Of a stretch of 64,000 bases of DNA, positions 1 to 9,565 are shown piece by piece (position 1 is the first letter of the stretch; the number at the start of each line of letters is the position of its first letter). The notes beneath the pieces were generated by a model that was given only the letters and a program-made list of their open reading frames with translations, searched no databases and had not been told where the DNA came from. The position numbers were made by a program, and so were the translations under genes. Origin of the DNA: Asterias rubens (taxonomy: Eukaryota > Echinodermata > Asteroidea > Forcipulatida > Asteriidae); assembly GCF_902459465.1 (NCBI RefSeq), contig NC_047070.1:4700554-4764553 (forward strand), written 5' to 3'.

Positions 1-393
1 AAAAAAAAACATAAAAAAAAGTTCAAATTTTCACAGGTTTGTTATTTTGTGCATATGTTGAGATACACCAAGTGAGAACATGGTCTTTGTTGACACTTTA
101 CCAAAGGCGTCCATGCCTTTAATGGTATGGAATTTGGCACTCAGTCAGAAATATGCAGCGAAAGATATATCTGGCTGTAGGGCCATCTCAGATTTATCAT
201 TTGAAAAAAATAAATACAGAGGGTAACGAACTGTGACCTAAAGTCTATAAAATTCATGGAGTATGGACATTTCTATACCTCCACGATGAGTTAAATTGAG
301 GATTTTTACGGAGTCCTATCAGAAATTACATCACAGGGGAAACTGGGTAAATGTTTAATGATTATTTTGTCCCTTAAAAACTTGAGGAAAACT

Positions 394-490
394 AGAGCGG
401 GATTTGAACCAACGATCTCCGGATTAACGGAGCATACCAAAATCTAGCCCTATTATATGGCGGTCTCTGTATTTTGTCACATCTTTGTTC
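394..490 (-). mobile_element. tRNA-derived SINE fragment
   Basis: Read on the minus strand this has a Pol III B-box-like GGTTCAAATCC followed by CGCTCT, preceded by a degenerate tRNA-like segment. The same sequence occurs at 2,614-2,710 (duplicated block) and, better preserved with both A and B boxes, at 16,101-16,218. All three share the flank ending TATCTTTGTTC or ATCTTTGTTC. Confidence 0.6.
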
Positions 491-546
491 GGGCGCCAGT
501 CAGAAGCCATACAACCGCTATACTGACGTGTAGCCAGGGATACTAA

Positions 547-674
547 GGCCGTGTCCGAAACGACGACTTCGGCTACAGCTACGGCTAGATCGCGCGCGTC
601 TGCTATTCTTCAACACCGGTAGACGCGCTGATCTAGACGTAGCTGTAGCCGAAGTCGCCGTTTCGGACACGGCC
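547..674. mobile_element. 128-bp Harbinger-like MITE with TAA target duplication
   Basis: The element starts GGCCGTGTCCGAAACG and ends with its reverse complement. Arms of about 45 bp surround a short GC-rich centre. It is flanked by TAA at 544-546 and 675-677. The right duplicate (2,761-2,772) has the uninterrupted sequence ACTAAGTTAAAGG, which is the pre-insertion site. A TAA target duplication suits the PIF/Harbinger superfamily (TWA). No transposase is encoded, so it would be non-autonomous. The superfamily is an inference from target-site length and sequence only. Confidence 0.8.
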
Positions 675-682
675 TAAGTTAA

Positions 683-927
683 AGGAACACGTTGCCTTGG
701 TTCGGTCGAGTTGGTCTTTGAAAAGCGTTTGTAACCGTTTGTTATAAAATACATATGGTTAGAAAGATGTTTTAAAAGTAGAATATAATGATCCACGCAC
801 ATTTGCCTCGAAATTGCACGGTTTTCCTTTTACTTTGCGAACTAACACGGTCGGCCATTTGTGGGAGTCAAACGATTGACTCCCATAAATGGCCGACCGT
901 GTTTGTCGACGAGGTAAAAGGAAAACC
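683..927. mobile_element. Fold-back element, 5' part only
   Basis: Matches the first two thirds of the complete 382-bp fold-back element at 2,772-3,153, including the central palindrome CGGTCGGCCATTT with its complement, and stops abruptly at 927. What follows is unrelated. Confidence 0.75.
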
Positions 928-1424
928 TCGTCGACATATACCAAACGCTGACCATTACCAGAGCACTAGAAAAATCATGACACAGGCTCGTGCATGCTTC
1001 CAGACCTCCCTGCTCCATGCTTTTACCGACGGAGGCCGAGGGTTCGGAAACTTGATGTTCCGGGTGCGAAGATGCACATCATGAACCGAGCTCGGGACCA
1101 TCTGGTGATGTCCCGTATTGCCCTGGCACAACAATAACGAAATGCAAGTGTTTTCTCACAGAAACATGTACAGTTTTCGTTTATCCTTGAGACATTGAAG
1201 TCAGATCACTCTTTGAATTTGATAAAGGAAAGGGGATCCTTGGATCCATTAAAAGATGTTTTTGATGGTGAGCGGCCGGGTCATAGTTTGGCGGAGCTAG
1301 GTAGATTTTCGGGGCTGTCCCGTTTCGGGCCAACAGGTAATGAGACACTAACTTTTGTTTATGGTGATTGATGCCTCAGGGAAGTAATTGGGGGTATTGT
1401 GCCTTCAACAATGCGGACACTTTG
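928..1424. other. Unique stretch, no gene recognised
   Basis: Moderately GC-rich sequence between the truncated fold-back element and the next MITE. Open stretches are short, and none shows splice sites or protein similarity I recognise. Confidence 0.4.
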
Positions 1425-2342
1425 GGCACTGGACACTATTGGTAAATACTCAAAATAGTTGTTAGCATAAAAACTTACTTGGTAACAAGCAATGGAGAGC
1501 TGTTGATAGTACAACACATTGTGAGAAACGGCTCCCTCTGAGGTAACTTAGTTTTTGAGAAAGAGATGGTTTCTCTAAAAAATATTTGAATTGAAATAAA
1601 GAGACCTCATGCAGCTGAGATCTCGAATTCAACCATCTGAAGGCACACAATTTGTGCGACAAGGATGCTTTTTCTTCCATTATTGTCTCGCAAGGTCGAC
1701 GACCAATATACGTCCCCTCATGGAGTACTGTTGCCATATTTGGGCTGGAGCTTCTGCCTGCCTTTAATCTTTACTGGATCGAGTGCAGAAGCGTATTATA
1801 AACCTGGTTGGAGAAGAGTTAGGATCTACACTACAACCCCTTTCTCACCGAAGGTCTGTAGCCAGCCTCTGCCTGTTTTACAGATATTTCCATGGTCAAT
1901 GTTCCACCAGTCTATCCAACCTTGTTCCTCCTGTCAGGGTGTTTGAGCGCGGACCAGGCTTTCTGCTTTTTCTCATCCTTATACGGTAGCTGTGCCGAGA
2001 TGTAGAACAAAGAGCTACTCCAGTAGCATTTTCCCTCGTACTGCATCTCTTTGGAACTCCTTGCCTGGTGCATGTTTCCCTTCAACCTATGATCTTCCAT
2101 CTTTTAAGAGGAATGTCAATTCCTACCTTCAGCTCCACTGAGTTTCTGCATGTCTATGTTTTCTTCCTTGTATCCCTTAACCTAGAGTGGCTTTTAGCCT
2201 TGTTTTGGGCGACTTGCATAAAAAAAAAACATCAAAAAAAGTTCAAATTTTCACAGGTTTGTTATTTTGTGCATATGTTGAGATACACCAAGTGAGAACA
2301 TGGTCTTTGTTGACACTTTACCAAAGGCGTCCATGCCTTTAA
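1425..2342 (+). mobile_element. TTAA-flanked MITE (family A) split by a LINE fragment
   Basis: The left end reads GGCACTGGACACTATTGGTA at 1425, with the usual interior of this family (AGCATAAAAACTTACTTGGT, GAAACGGCTCCCTCTGA, GAGACCTCA) to about 1,712. The family's right part resumes at about 2,231 (CACAGGTTTGTTATTTTGTG) and ends CATGCCTTTAA at 2342. The LINE fragment lies between. The family recurs at 7,317, 11,053, 14,533, 36,350, 37,250, 58,404 and 60,955. Confidence 0.75.
1783..2141 (+). pseudogene. Non-LTR retrotransposon ORF2 C-terminus (decayed)
   Basis: Conceptual translation shows the tail of a LINE reverse-transcriptase polyprotein. A segment with LSHRRSVASLCLFYRYFHG and then NLVPPVRVF is followed, after a frameshift near 1,985, by PRCRTKSYSSSIFPRTASLW and NSLPGACFPSTYDLPSFKRN. 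It stops at TGA 2139-2141. This arrangement is typical of L2/CR1-like elements in marine invertebrates. Only the last 120 or so codons are present and the frame is broken, so it is a dead 5'-truncated copy. It sits inside a family A MITE. Confidence 0.75.
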
Positions 2343-3016
2343 TGGTATGGAATTTGGCACTCAGTCAGAAATATGCAGCGAAAGAGATATCTGGCTGTAG
2401 GGCCATCTCAGATTTATCATTTGAAAAAAATAAATACAGAGGGTAACGAACTGTGACCTAAAGTCTATATAATTCATGGAGTATGGACATTTCTATACCT
2501 CCACGATGAGTTAAATTGAGGATTTTTACGGAGTCCTATCAGAAATTACATCACAGGGGAAACTGGGTAAATGTTTAATGATTATTTTGTCCCTTAAAAA
2601 CTTGAGGAAAACTAGAGCGGGATTTGAACCAACGATCTCCGGATTAACGGAGCATACCAAAATCTAGCCCTATTATATGGCGGTCTCTGTATTTTGTCAC
2701 ATCTTTGTTCGGGCGCCAGTCAGAAGCCATACAACCGCTATACTGACGTGTAGCCAGGGATACTAAGTTAAAGGAACACGTTGCCTTGGTTCGGTCGAGT
2801 TGGTCTTTGAAAAGCGTTTGTAACCGTTTGTTATAAAATGCATATGGTTAGAAAGATGTTTTAAAAGTAGAATATAATGATCCACGCACATTTGCCTCGA
2901 AATTGCACGGTTTTCCTTTTACTTTGCGAACTAACACGGTCGGCCATTTGTGGGAGTCAAAAGATTGACTCCCATAAATGGCCGACCGTGTTTGTCGACG
3001 AGGTAAAAGGAAAACC
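2221..3016 (+). repeat. Right copy of the tandem duplication
   Basis: Collinear with 1-927 apart from the 131-bp insertion in the left copy. It contains a SINE fragment (2,614-2,710) and the start of the intact fold-back element. The right copy keeps both arms of that element, so the left one is probably the truncated derivative. Confidence 0.9.
2614..2710 (-). mobile_element. tRNA-derived SINE fragment (second copy)
   Basis: Duplicate of 394-490, with the B-box-like GGTTCAAATCC on the minus strand. It arose through the tandem duplication rather than by separate insertion, because the flanks also match. Confidence 0.6.
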
Positions 3017-3153
3017 ACGCAATTTCGAGTGATTCTTGTGTGGATCATTATATTCTACTATTAAAATATCTTTCTAATACTATGCATTTTATAACAAATG
3101 AATGCAAACGCTTTTCAAAGACCAACTCGACCGAACCAAGGCAACGTGTTCCT
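2772..3153. mobile_element. 382-bp fold-back MITE
   Basis: The left end AGGAACACGTTGCCTTGGTT is repeated inverted at the right end (AACCAAGGCAACGTGTTCCT without the first bases). Pairing continues inward through CGGTCGAGTTGGTCTTTGAA, TATAATGATCCACGCACA and CGGTCGGCCATTTGTGGGAG to a central palindrome near 2,960. Almost the whole element can form one long hairpin. No coding capacity is seen. Confidence 0.85.
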
Positions 3154-3528
3154 ATAATGAAACCATGGAGGTAGAATGAAACAACATTGGGAAGCGGCAG
3201 TCAGCCCTGCAACATAACTTCTGAAACCGTATTTTGGTACAGGCTGCATGGTCACGCTTGTGACAACTTGGTGTCTAACGCAGTTCAAGTTATGGGAATT
3301 ATTTTAATTTCAAACAAATAATTATTTAAAAAGGTCATCACAAAAATAGTGTTCCATCGATGAACCAGTGTGATAGAAACATAATGCCAACGAAATTAGT
3401 GCAATTATGAAACAAAATTGGAGGATGCAAAAACAAATTTAAAATTCAAACCTTTAAACTAATTTTTTTTTTTTAATCCCATATCATTATTTGTTTGTTT
3501 CGATTCTGGAATATCCGCTCCACCTTAC

Positions 3529-3818
3529 CAAAACTGTTCGTAAGACGTTCTCGTGCAACTTCCGTCCACCGTGCTCGACACCGGCGCGCTCCGGGGGTGA
3601 ACGGTGACGACCGCCGCCGGGAAATCGAAGAAAGCACCGGCGGCATAACCGGATGGGAGATGGTGGTTGGAATGAACCTTCCCCTCCTCCCGGTCAATCT
3701 GTCTCTGTTCGCGGTAAACATCCTCCCCGGGAAAACCGTATGGGTGGCCCCGTTGGCTTCGGCGGTCGAGTTTGGCCGACAGCGGTGGGGAGCTCGGCTG
3801 GTAGTTAAGGATCCCCAT
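3529..3818 (-). CDS. Putative first coding exon, gene not identified
   Basis: An ATG at 3818 in a good context (TTCACCATGG) opens 96 codons ending in phase 2 at a GTAAGG donor (exon end 3529). The block is much more GC- and CpG-rich than its AT-rich surroundings. The peptide starts MGILNYQPSSPPLSAKLDRR and contains KVHSNHHLPSGYAAGAFFDF. It is polar and proline/serine rich, with no signal peptide or domain I recognise. The gene would continue toward lower coordinates, but I found no convincing second exon before position 1. A 138-codon open frame on the other strand overlaps it but lacks an ATG with good context at its start. The call rests on composition, start context and donor only. Confidence 0.4.
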
Positions 3819-6800
3819 GGTGAACAGGGATCGAATGTTACACTGGCCCTAGGCCAGTATTTTCAGTGTCAGGCCAGTAAACTCAAGACAAGACGAGTCC
3901 GGTGGTCTTAGTTTTTTCTTTTCAATTCAACATTTTTGTTAAGGTTCAAATTTTGAACTTGAGTCTCACAAAAATGTCCTTCAATCCTGCTGAGTATCAC
4001 CCATACAACCGAAGAAAATAAACCTTTATACTTTAGTGTTTTCTCAATACAAACAGCTCAGATGATAAAACGGTGTTCTCATTATGATTCTGGTTTGTAA
4101 ATAAAATCCCGGTCCAGTAGAGATCCTGAGCTACAAGTCCTGCAGTCTTGTAGATTATTCGCCCCCCAAAAATCGAGCACTGTTGAATTAAAGTACGCCG
4201 ATAACAAGTTCAACATCACAATTGCTTGCACCCATATACTGCACAATAAGCTATAAACTGCCGATTCGTAAGTGCATAGCAAACCTATGTATACTGGAAA
4301 GGTTGGTGGTATGTACACATCCAATACGGCAATAGCTAACCAGTGATTACATGCTACCATGCCAACATGTTGTCTAGACCCCAGGTTATTAAAGCTATGC
4401 GGTAGTGTAAAGTATTTAGTGTAGGATTACCTTGGTGATTAGTGGCGGTTTAATGGCCACGTAATAAATAAATGTTGGTGTATGTCATGGTTGAAAAGAG
4501 TTTATTGTCCGTACCAGTTTTGATTTAAATGTTAAGAAGTGGTCAAGTACAGCGCAGGTCAGGTAATTGCAGACAGAATAATATAATGTGACAATATTAT
4601 TAGTTGTTGAAAACTGCTTACCAACTGTAAGCACCAACCAAAAGGACCCATGCTATAGAGAAATGTACACAAACAATGAATGGCCTAATACTTGAACCAT
4701 GGAGGTAGAACTATAGAATTAGACAACCCTAACAGAGTATTTCTGGAAGGCTAAATGACAATTAACATTTCTGTTTCTAGGTGTCAACTCTGCTATGGTA
4801 GAAACGTCAGAAACATTTAAAAACAATTAGCACTTTAATGTCCAGATATTAAGTAAATATATGCATAAGCGTTCGTTGTAGCAACAAGCACTTCATCAGA
4901 TAATGAGTGTTAAACGCAGTCACACGGAAGCGAACAGGTGTGTTGTTCAGTTGAATGGTTTATTGTTTATTTTATCCAAAACAATTTTGGTCCAAATTGA
5001 AATTATATCCAAATTAATGACCCATACGCTTGTTTATGACGAAAAGCTTTATTTTGGATAACCTTTTTGTATTCATTTTATTTCAGAAATATCCAGCTGC
5101 GATTCTGTGTTTTTCTTTCATTAGTTTGAGCATAGAGTAAGGACATAGAGTAAGTCTCTGTCCTTACTCTATGGTTTGAGTGGGTATAGATAAGGCCTAT
5201 ATACATCCTGAGCCGAACCAATCAAAAACACAAATTGTACACCCAGGATTGTACCTTTTTGATGTTGTACTTTTTTTCACGGCAAATTACCCCCGCCCCT
5301 GAGTTGGACACCCAAGCGCGACCAAGAAAAAGAGCCGGGATTTAGGGCTTTAGGCGGTAAACGATGTGGAGAGTAAATATCTCATTCAAGTAACAAGGGT
5401 TTTAAAAATGTCAATGTTGTTTGTATTTCTTAATTTTGTGGCGAAGCTGTGACAACGTTAAGCGGATTTTCCACCAAAAAAAGCTAATTCTAAAATCAAC
5501 TTTACACAATTGCGGCATCAGATTTGTTCTTTACAAGCTAAAGCGACATTTTTGTTTTGTTTGTTTGTTTGGGGCTTGTTATTTTTGGGAGAGGGTGGGG
5601 CCTGGGGGGGGGGCTTGTTATAAATCGTTTGGCGTAAGTTCAAAAGTCTCCAACGAGCATATAATATGATGATATAGAAAGTCTAACCATGGAGGAAAAA
5701 TTAATAATTTTTCCTCCATGGTCTTAACGTATGTTGCACTATTTTACAGACAAAAACACAAAAGTACATTTAAGTTACTATGAAGTAACAATGACTGAAA
5801 TTAAATCCCATTGAAATAGTTTTGCCATGTGTTATTATTTTTATTTTAGAGAAAAACACAATTTTGTATGATTTTGAATGAAGCGATGGTTGATCGTCCA
5901 TCGTTGTCTGAACGTGTGTGAATACATCAAAATGGCTGACAATCGTCAACATTCTCTCTCATTTTCCCTCAGTAGTCACAGACTGACACAATGTAAACGG
6001 GTCGTTGGAACGATATTTCTTACTAAATTCTACCACAACAATCCACATTTCTTGAAAAACACAACAATTACAAACGATGTAATTACCCTTTATTAGGATA
6101 AGTTGATATCAAATAATGGATAGGAATTTGGAAGCACATCAGTAGGAAACTGGAGGGAGATGACATAATAATGGTTCACTTAAAGTAATATTTTTACAAA
6201 ATGGTTGATTTTAAGAACGAAGTGAAAATTTAGAATATGTTTGATCGATGGTTCTATTCACTGCAGAACAAACATTATCCTGCAAAACCAATTAGTTACA
6301 CCTTTCATGCAAACAACATCATTTTGTTTTAGTCCAACACTTGTGGGCGGTTATTCCGTGTAAACTGAGCTGATTACACACAAAACGACATGCCTCCATA
6401 CTCGGTTTCATTGCTGTGTGTTTACAACCGGACTTGCTGTTGACAAACCGAACACTCGAAAAGTCCAGCACATAAGAAAAAATACCAAAATCGAAACAAA
6501 TCTGCCTGAGTTATTTAGTTTCAGATTCGTATATCACTAATGCAGAGGTCACTATTTACAATACTCAAACAGACCAAAATAACTGTTGGGAAATTGGGCC
6601 TGAAATTGGGCTCAATGCAGGTGCGTGCCCCCAGCCTAAAATAGTTAAAAAAAGTTCTATTCTAGACAGATTTGAGAGGCCAATAAAAGGCTAAAGGGGT
6701 ACTGTAAACAAACAAATGCTGAATGGTTAGAGGGTTTTTGGTTGACATTTACGCACGGAAATAAATGGTCCTGCCTGCAGAGAGGTGTACACAGCCCAGG

Positions 6801-7316
6801 GACATTAAAATTTTCAAGATTGATGTTTGGACGTTTGGCAAATTACACTTGTCTGGGTTTGTATTTGAAGGGAAACTAACTCAACGGGCCCTGGGACTCC
6901 CCAAAATAAATTGAGCAAAAGATACAAGTTCAAGAGTCAATTATTAATTTCCACTTCCTGTAAAAACCTGTGAAACTTATAACTGTTTTTGGACTTAGCA
7001 GTGTGCACCGTACGCTACAGGAGTTTATAATACTAAAATAGTGGGGTGCAAACATACAGTGTTGTTGGAGACTGTTGCCATGGCGAAGTGAGACGCAAAC
7101 TGCGTGGGAAATCCACATTGATGTGGTCTATTGAAAAACCCGTGTTTGCCCAGATGTTGTTGGCATTGTCCTCCTCTCGAGTTTAGAGTACAAATTATTA
7201 AACAGCAGGATGATTCTGTGAGGATATATTATTATTTTGTCTTCTTTTTAGATTGTGTAGTAGCTGTATTTTTTTCTGTAATTCGACCCTTGGTCGCCGG
7301 GAAAATTCGTTTTTAA
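3819..7316. other. AT-rich non-coding region
   Basis: No gene is supported here. Short structured pieces include ACTGGCCCTAGGCCAGT (3842-3858, perfect inverted repeat) just upstream of the putative exon, a hairpin at 5131-5173, a near-perfect palindrome at 5686-5722, and a recurring CCATGGAGGTAGAA motif (4,695). Open frames are short and lack recognisable domains. Confidence 0.5.
5686..5722. repeat. Near-perfect palindrome
   Basis: Two 17-bp arms, ACCATGGAGGAAAAATT and its exact complement, are separated by 3 bases. The first bases match a motif scattered through the window (CCATGGAGG), so this may be a fold-back remnant of that family. Confidence 0.8.
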
Positions 7317-7707
7317 AGGCAGTGACACTATTGGTAATGACTCAAAATAATTACATGTATAGCATAAAAACTTACTTGGTAACGAGCAATGGAGAGCTGC
7401 TGATAGTATAAAACATTGTGAGAAACAGCTCCCTCTGAAGTTTATATGTAGTTTTCGAGAAAGAAATAATTTTCCACGAATTTGATTTCGAGACCTCAGA
7501 TTTGGAATTTGAGGTCTCGAAATCAAGCATCTGAAAGGACGCAACTTCGTGTGACCATGGTGCGACAAAGGTGTTTTTTTTTTCCTTTCATTAATATCTC
7601 GCAACTTCAACGACCGATTGAGCTCAAATTTGCACAGGTTTGTTATTTTATGCATGTTGAGACCTGTGAACACTAGTCTTTTACAATTACCAATATATAG
7701 TGTCCTT
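7317..7707 (+). mobile_element. Family A MITE, full length
   Basis: Starts TTAAAGGCAGTGACACTATT and ends ACCAATATATAGTGTCCTTT, so the ends are inverted repeats. The interior includes a local hairpin at about 7,484-7,528 (GATTTCGAGACCTCAGATTT with its complement). No open reading frame of interest. Confidence 0.8.
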
Positions 7708-9565
7708 TTTTGTCTTTAAATGATGATGATGAAACTTACTAATGCAGGGCAACTTGACCAAGCAGTGTCCGTGCATCTATTTACTCATTTCGTTCTATAC
7801 TCATTGTTGCTCTTTAGCATGTATATATTTGTCAAATATTTCTGCCGAAAAAATTGATTTGTTTATTTGAGCTGGAAAGACAAAAGCGTGTTTCTGACAA
7901 CGGTCATGGTCTTGCATGTATATTCTTTGAACACACTTGACCCTAAACTATCGCCTCTAACTCCCAAAGGTCCACACTTCAACTCTTAAAAAAAAAAAAA
8001 AATGATTTACAAAAGTTATATTAATACAAGGAATTCACTCAGGAATGTTGATTTGACCACAACTAACAGGGGACACGTTTCAAAATAAAAATGTGCCGGG
8101 CACATTTTACGTTTACGTAATTAATAGACCTTCTCGCAGAGAAAAGGGCAAAATAAGTTATGACCCAAGCCGAGGCTTTTTGCCAACGAAGTATTTTCCC
8201 AATGGAGGCAGGGGCATGGCACGAAGTTACACAATCAACAACACTTTATCAATATTACTCAATCTCAACATACAAAGCAAGATTGTTATTTGATGGTAAA
8301 TGACGCATTCAAGAAACAGACCAAAGCAACAGAATTTTGTTTCGGTTTTTCTCTAGATATATTTATTAAAACGCTCTTGTTTCGTTTTCCCCGCGTAGTT
8401 TATATGGACACGCTTAAGTGTAGGGCGAACCAATCAATGTACGTTCTCGTCATAATTCCCCAATTTTTGTCCCGCGCTTTCCATACATTGTTATTCACCC
8501 GAGGGCTTAAATTGACCCGCAAGCAATAGGCCTATACCTTTAACGTGGTGCGGCCATCTTGATTTTCCGAGGATGGAAGGAGAAACAGTCTGGTTCCTTT
8601 TTGTAAAATGAATATTAGCATACATTGCTGTTACTGGGTCCAAGAAACATGACCAATAATAGCAGCATTATAATGGTCTATACAGTTGAGGGTGCACATG
8701 GGCTGCAAGTCAATTGTTTGAGCAACCCATTATTTATGCACAAGTTCGAGACCAAATCATCAAAGGTTATAAAGGAAATAGCTTGGCCAAATTCTTACGG
8801 GAAAACCCAAAGAGAACGTACCTTTAATAATTGCAGGGCAAAACCATGTCAGGGTTGGAAACAACATTTGAACGACCTTCGCGTAGAATGTTTGATTTCC
8901 GCCCCGTGCTTTTTATTCAAATTAACAATTGAATGTGGAAATTGTTTCCAAACATTTTTCCTTCGATGGCAAAAGCATGTTCAAACAAAGTCCAATGTCA
9001 TCGTGAAATAAATCAACAATTCCATCCACTCAGATATTATAAGTAGGCCCTATACTTCTGTGAACATTTTGATGTCAGTTGCCCCTGGTTGATGAGTTGA
9101 TATTTATTTTATAGAAAGAGGTTGCATCTTCCAAGGTTTGTAGTGGGGTTGATCCCTCTGTCTTTACGACAGTATACATGACTGTGGGCTGCCGTCAATG
9201 GGCTGATATCTCGGGAACATAAACCCAGAGGTAGCAGGTTCAAAACCTATTCTAGTCATTTTTTCTTTGTTCGCCCCAAACTAGTTTATTTTACTGATTA
9301 GGCTACCAGTGACAACTTCGTGATGTTAATTATCTTGAACAAATTTAATTAGTGTTAGTACTTAATGTTCACTTTTATATAACGACTTTTCAACTTTGGT
9401 TGAGTTCATTTAATTTTAAGATTTTTATTTTGTACTGACTGAACGTAAACTGTTCAGTTCCTTTATTTGCTTGGTGTCTCTTATTAAAAAAGTACAAAAA
9501 CTATAGATTATATTGCTGTAGCTATGGGCACCGGGGGCACCCCTGAAGGGGCAAGTCAGTCTCTT
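7708..9565. other. Non-coding, 3' side of the IGFBP-Kazal-Ig gene
   Basis: AT-rich sequence. The part next to 9,566 should hold the 3' UTR of the minus-strand gene. AATAAA on the minus strand occurs as TTTATT at several places, for example within 9,100-9,120 and 9,280-9,300, and I cannot choose between them. A tRNA-like SINE tail with GCAGGTTCAAAACC is at about 9,190-9,260. An open frame at 8,625-9,011 has no recognisable similarity. Confidence 0.4.

Larger units (their letters stand above)
1..927 (+). repeat. Left copy of a 2.2-kb-spaced tandem duplication
   Basis: Bases 1-927 repeat at 2,221-3,016 in the same orientation with only scattered substitutions. The left copy is 131 bases longer because of a 128-bp element plus a 3-bp target duplication at 547-677. 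After position 927 (after GGAAAACC) the copies diverge: the right copy runs on into the second arm of a fold-back element, and the left copy does not. The left copy may begin before the window. No gene is seen in it. Confidence 0.9.
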
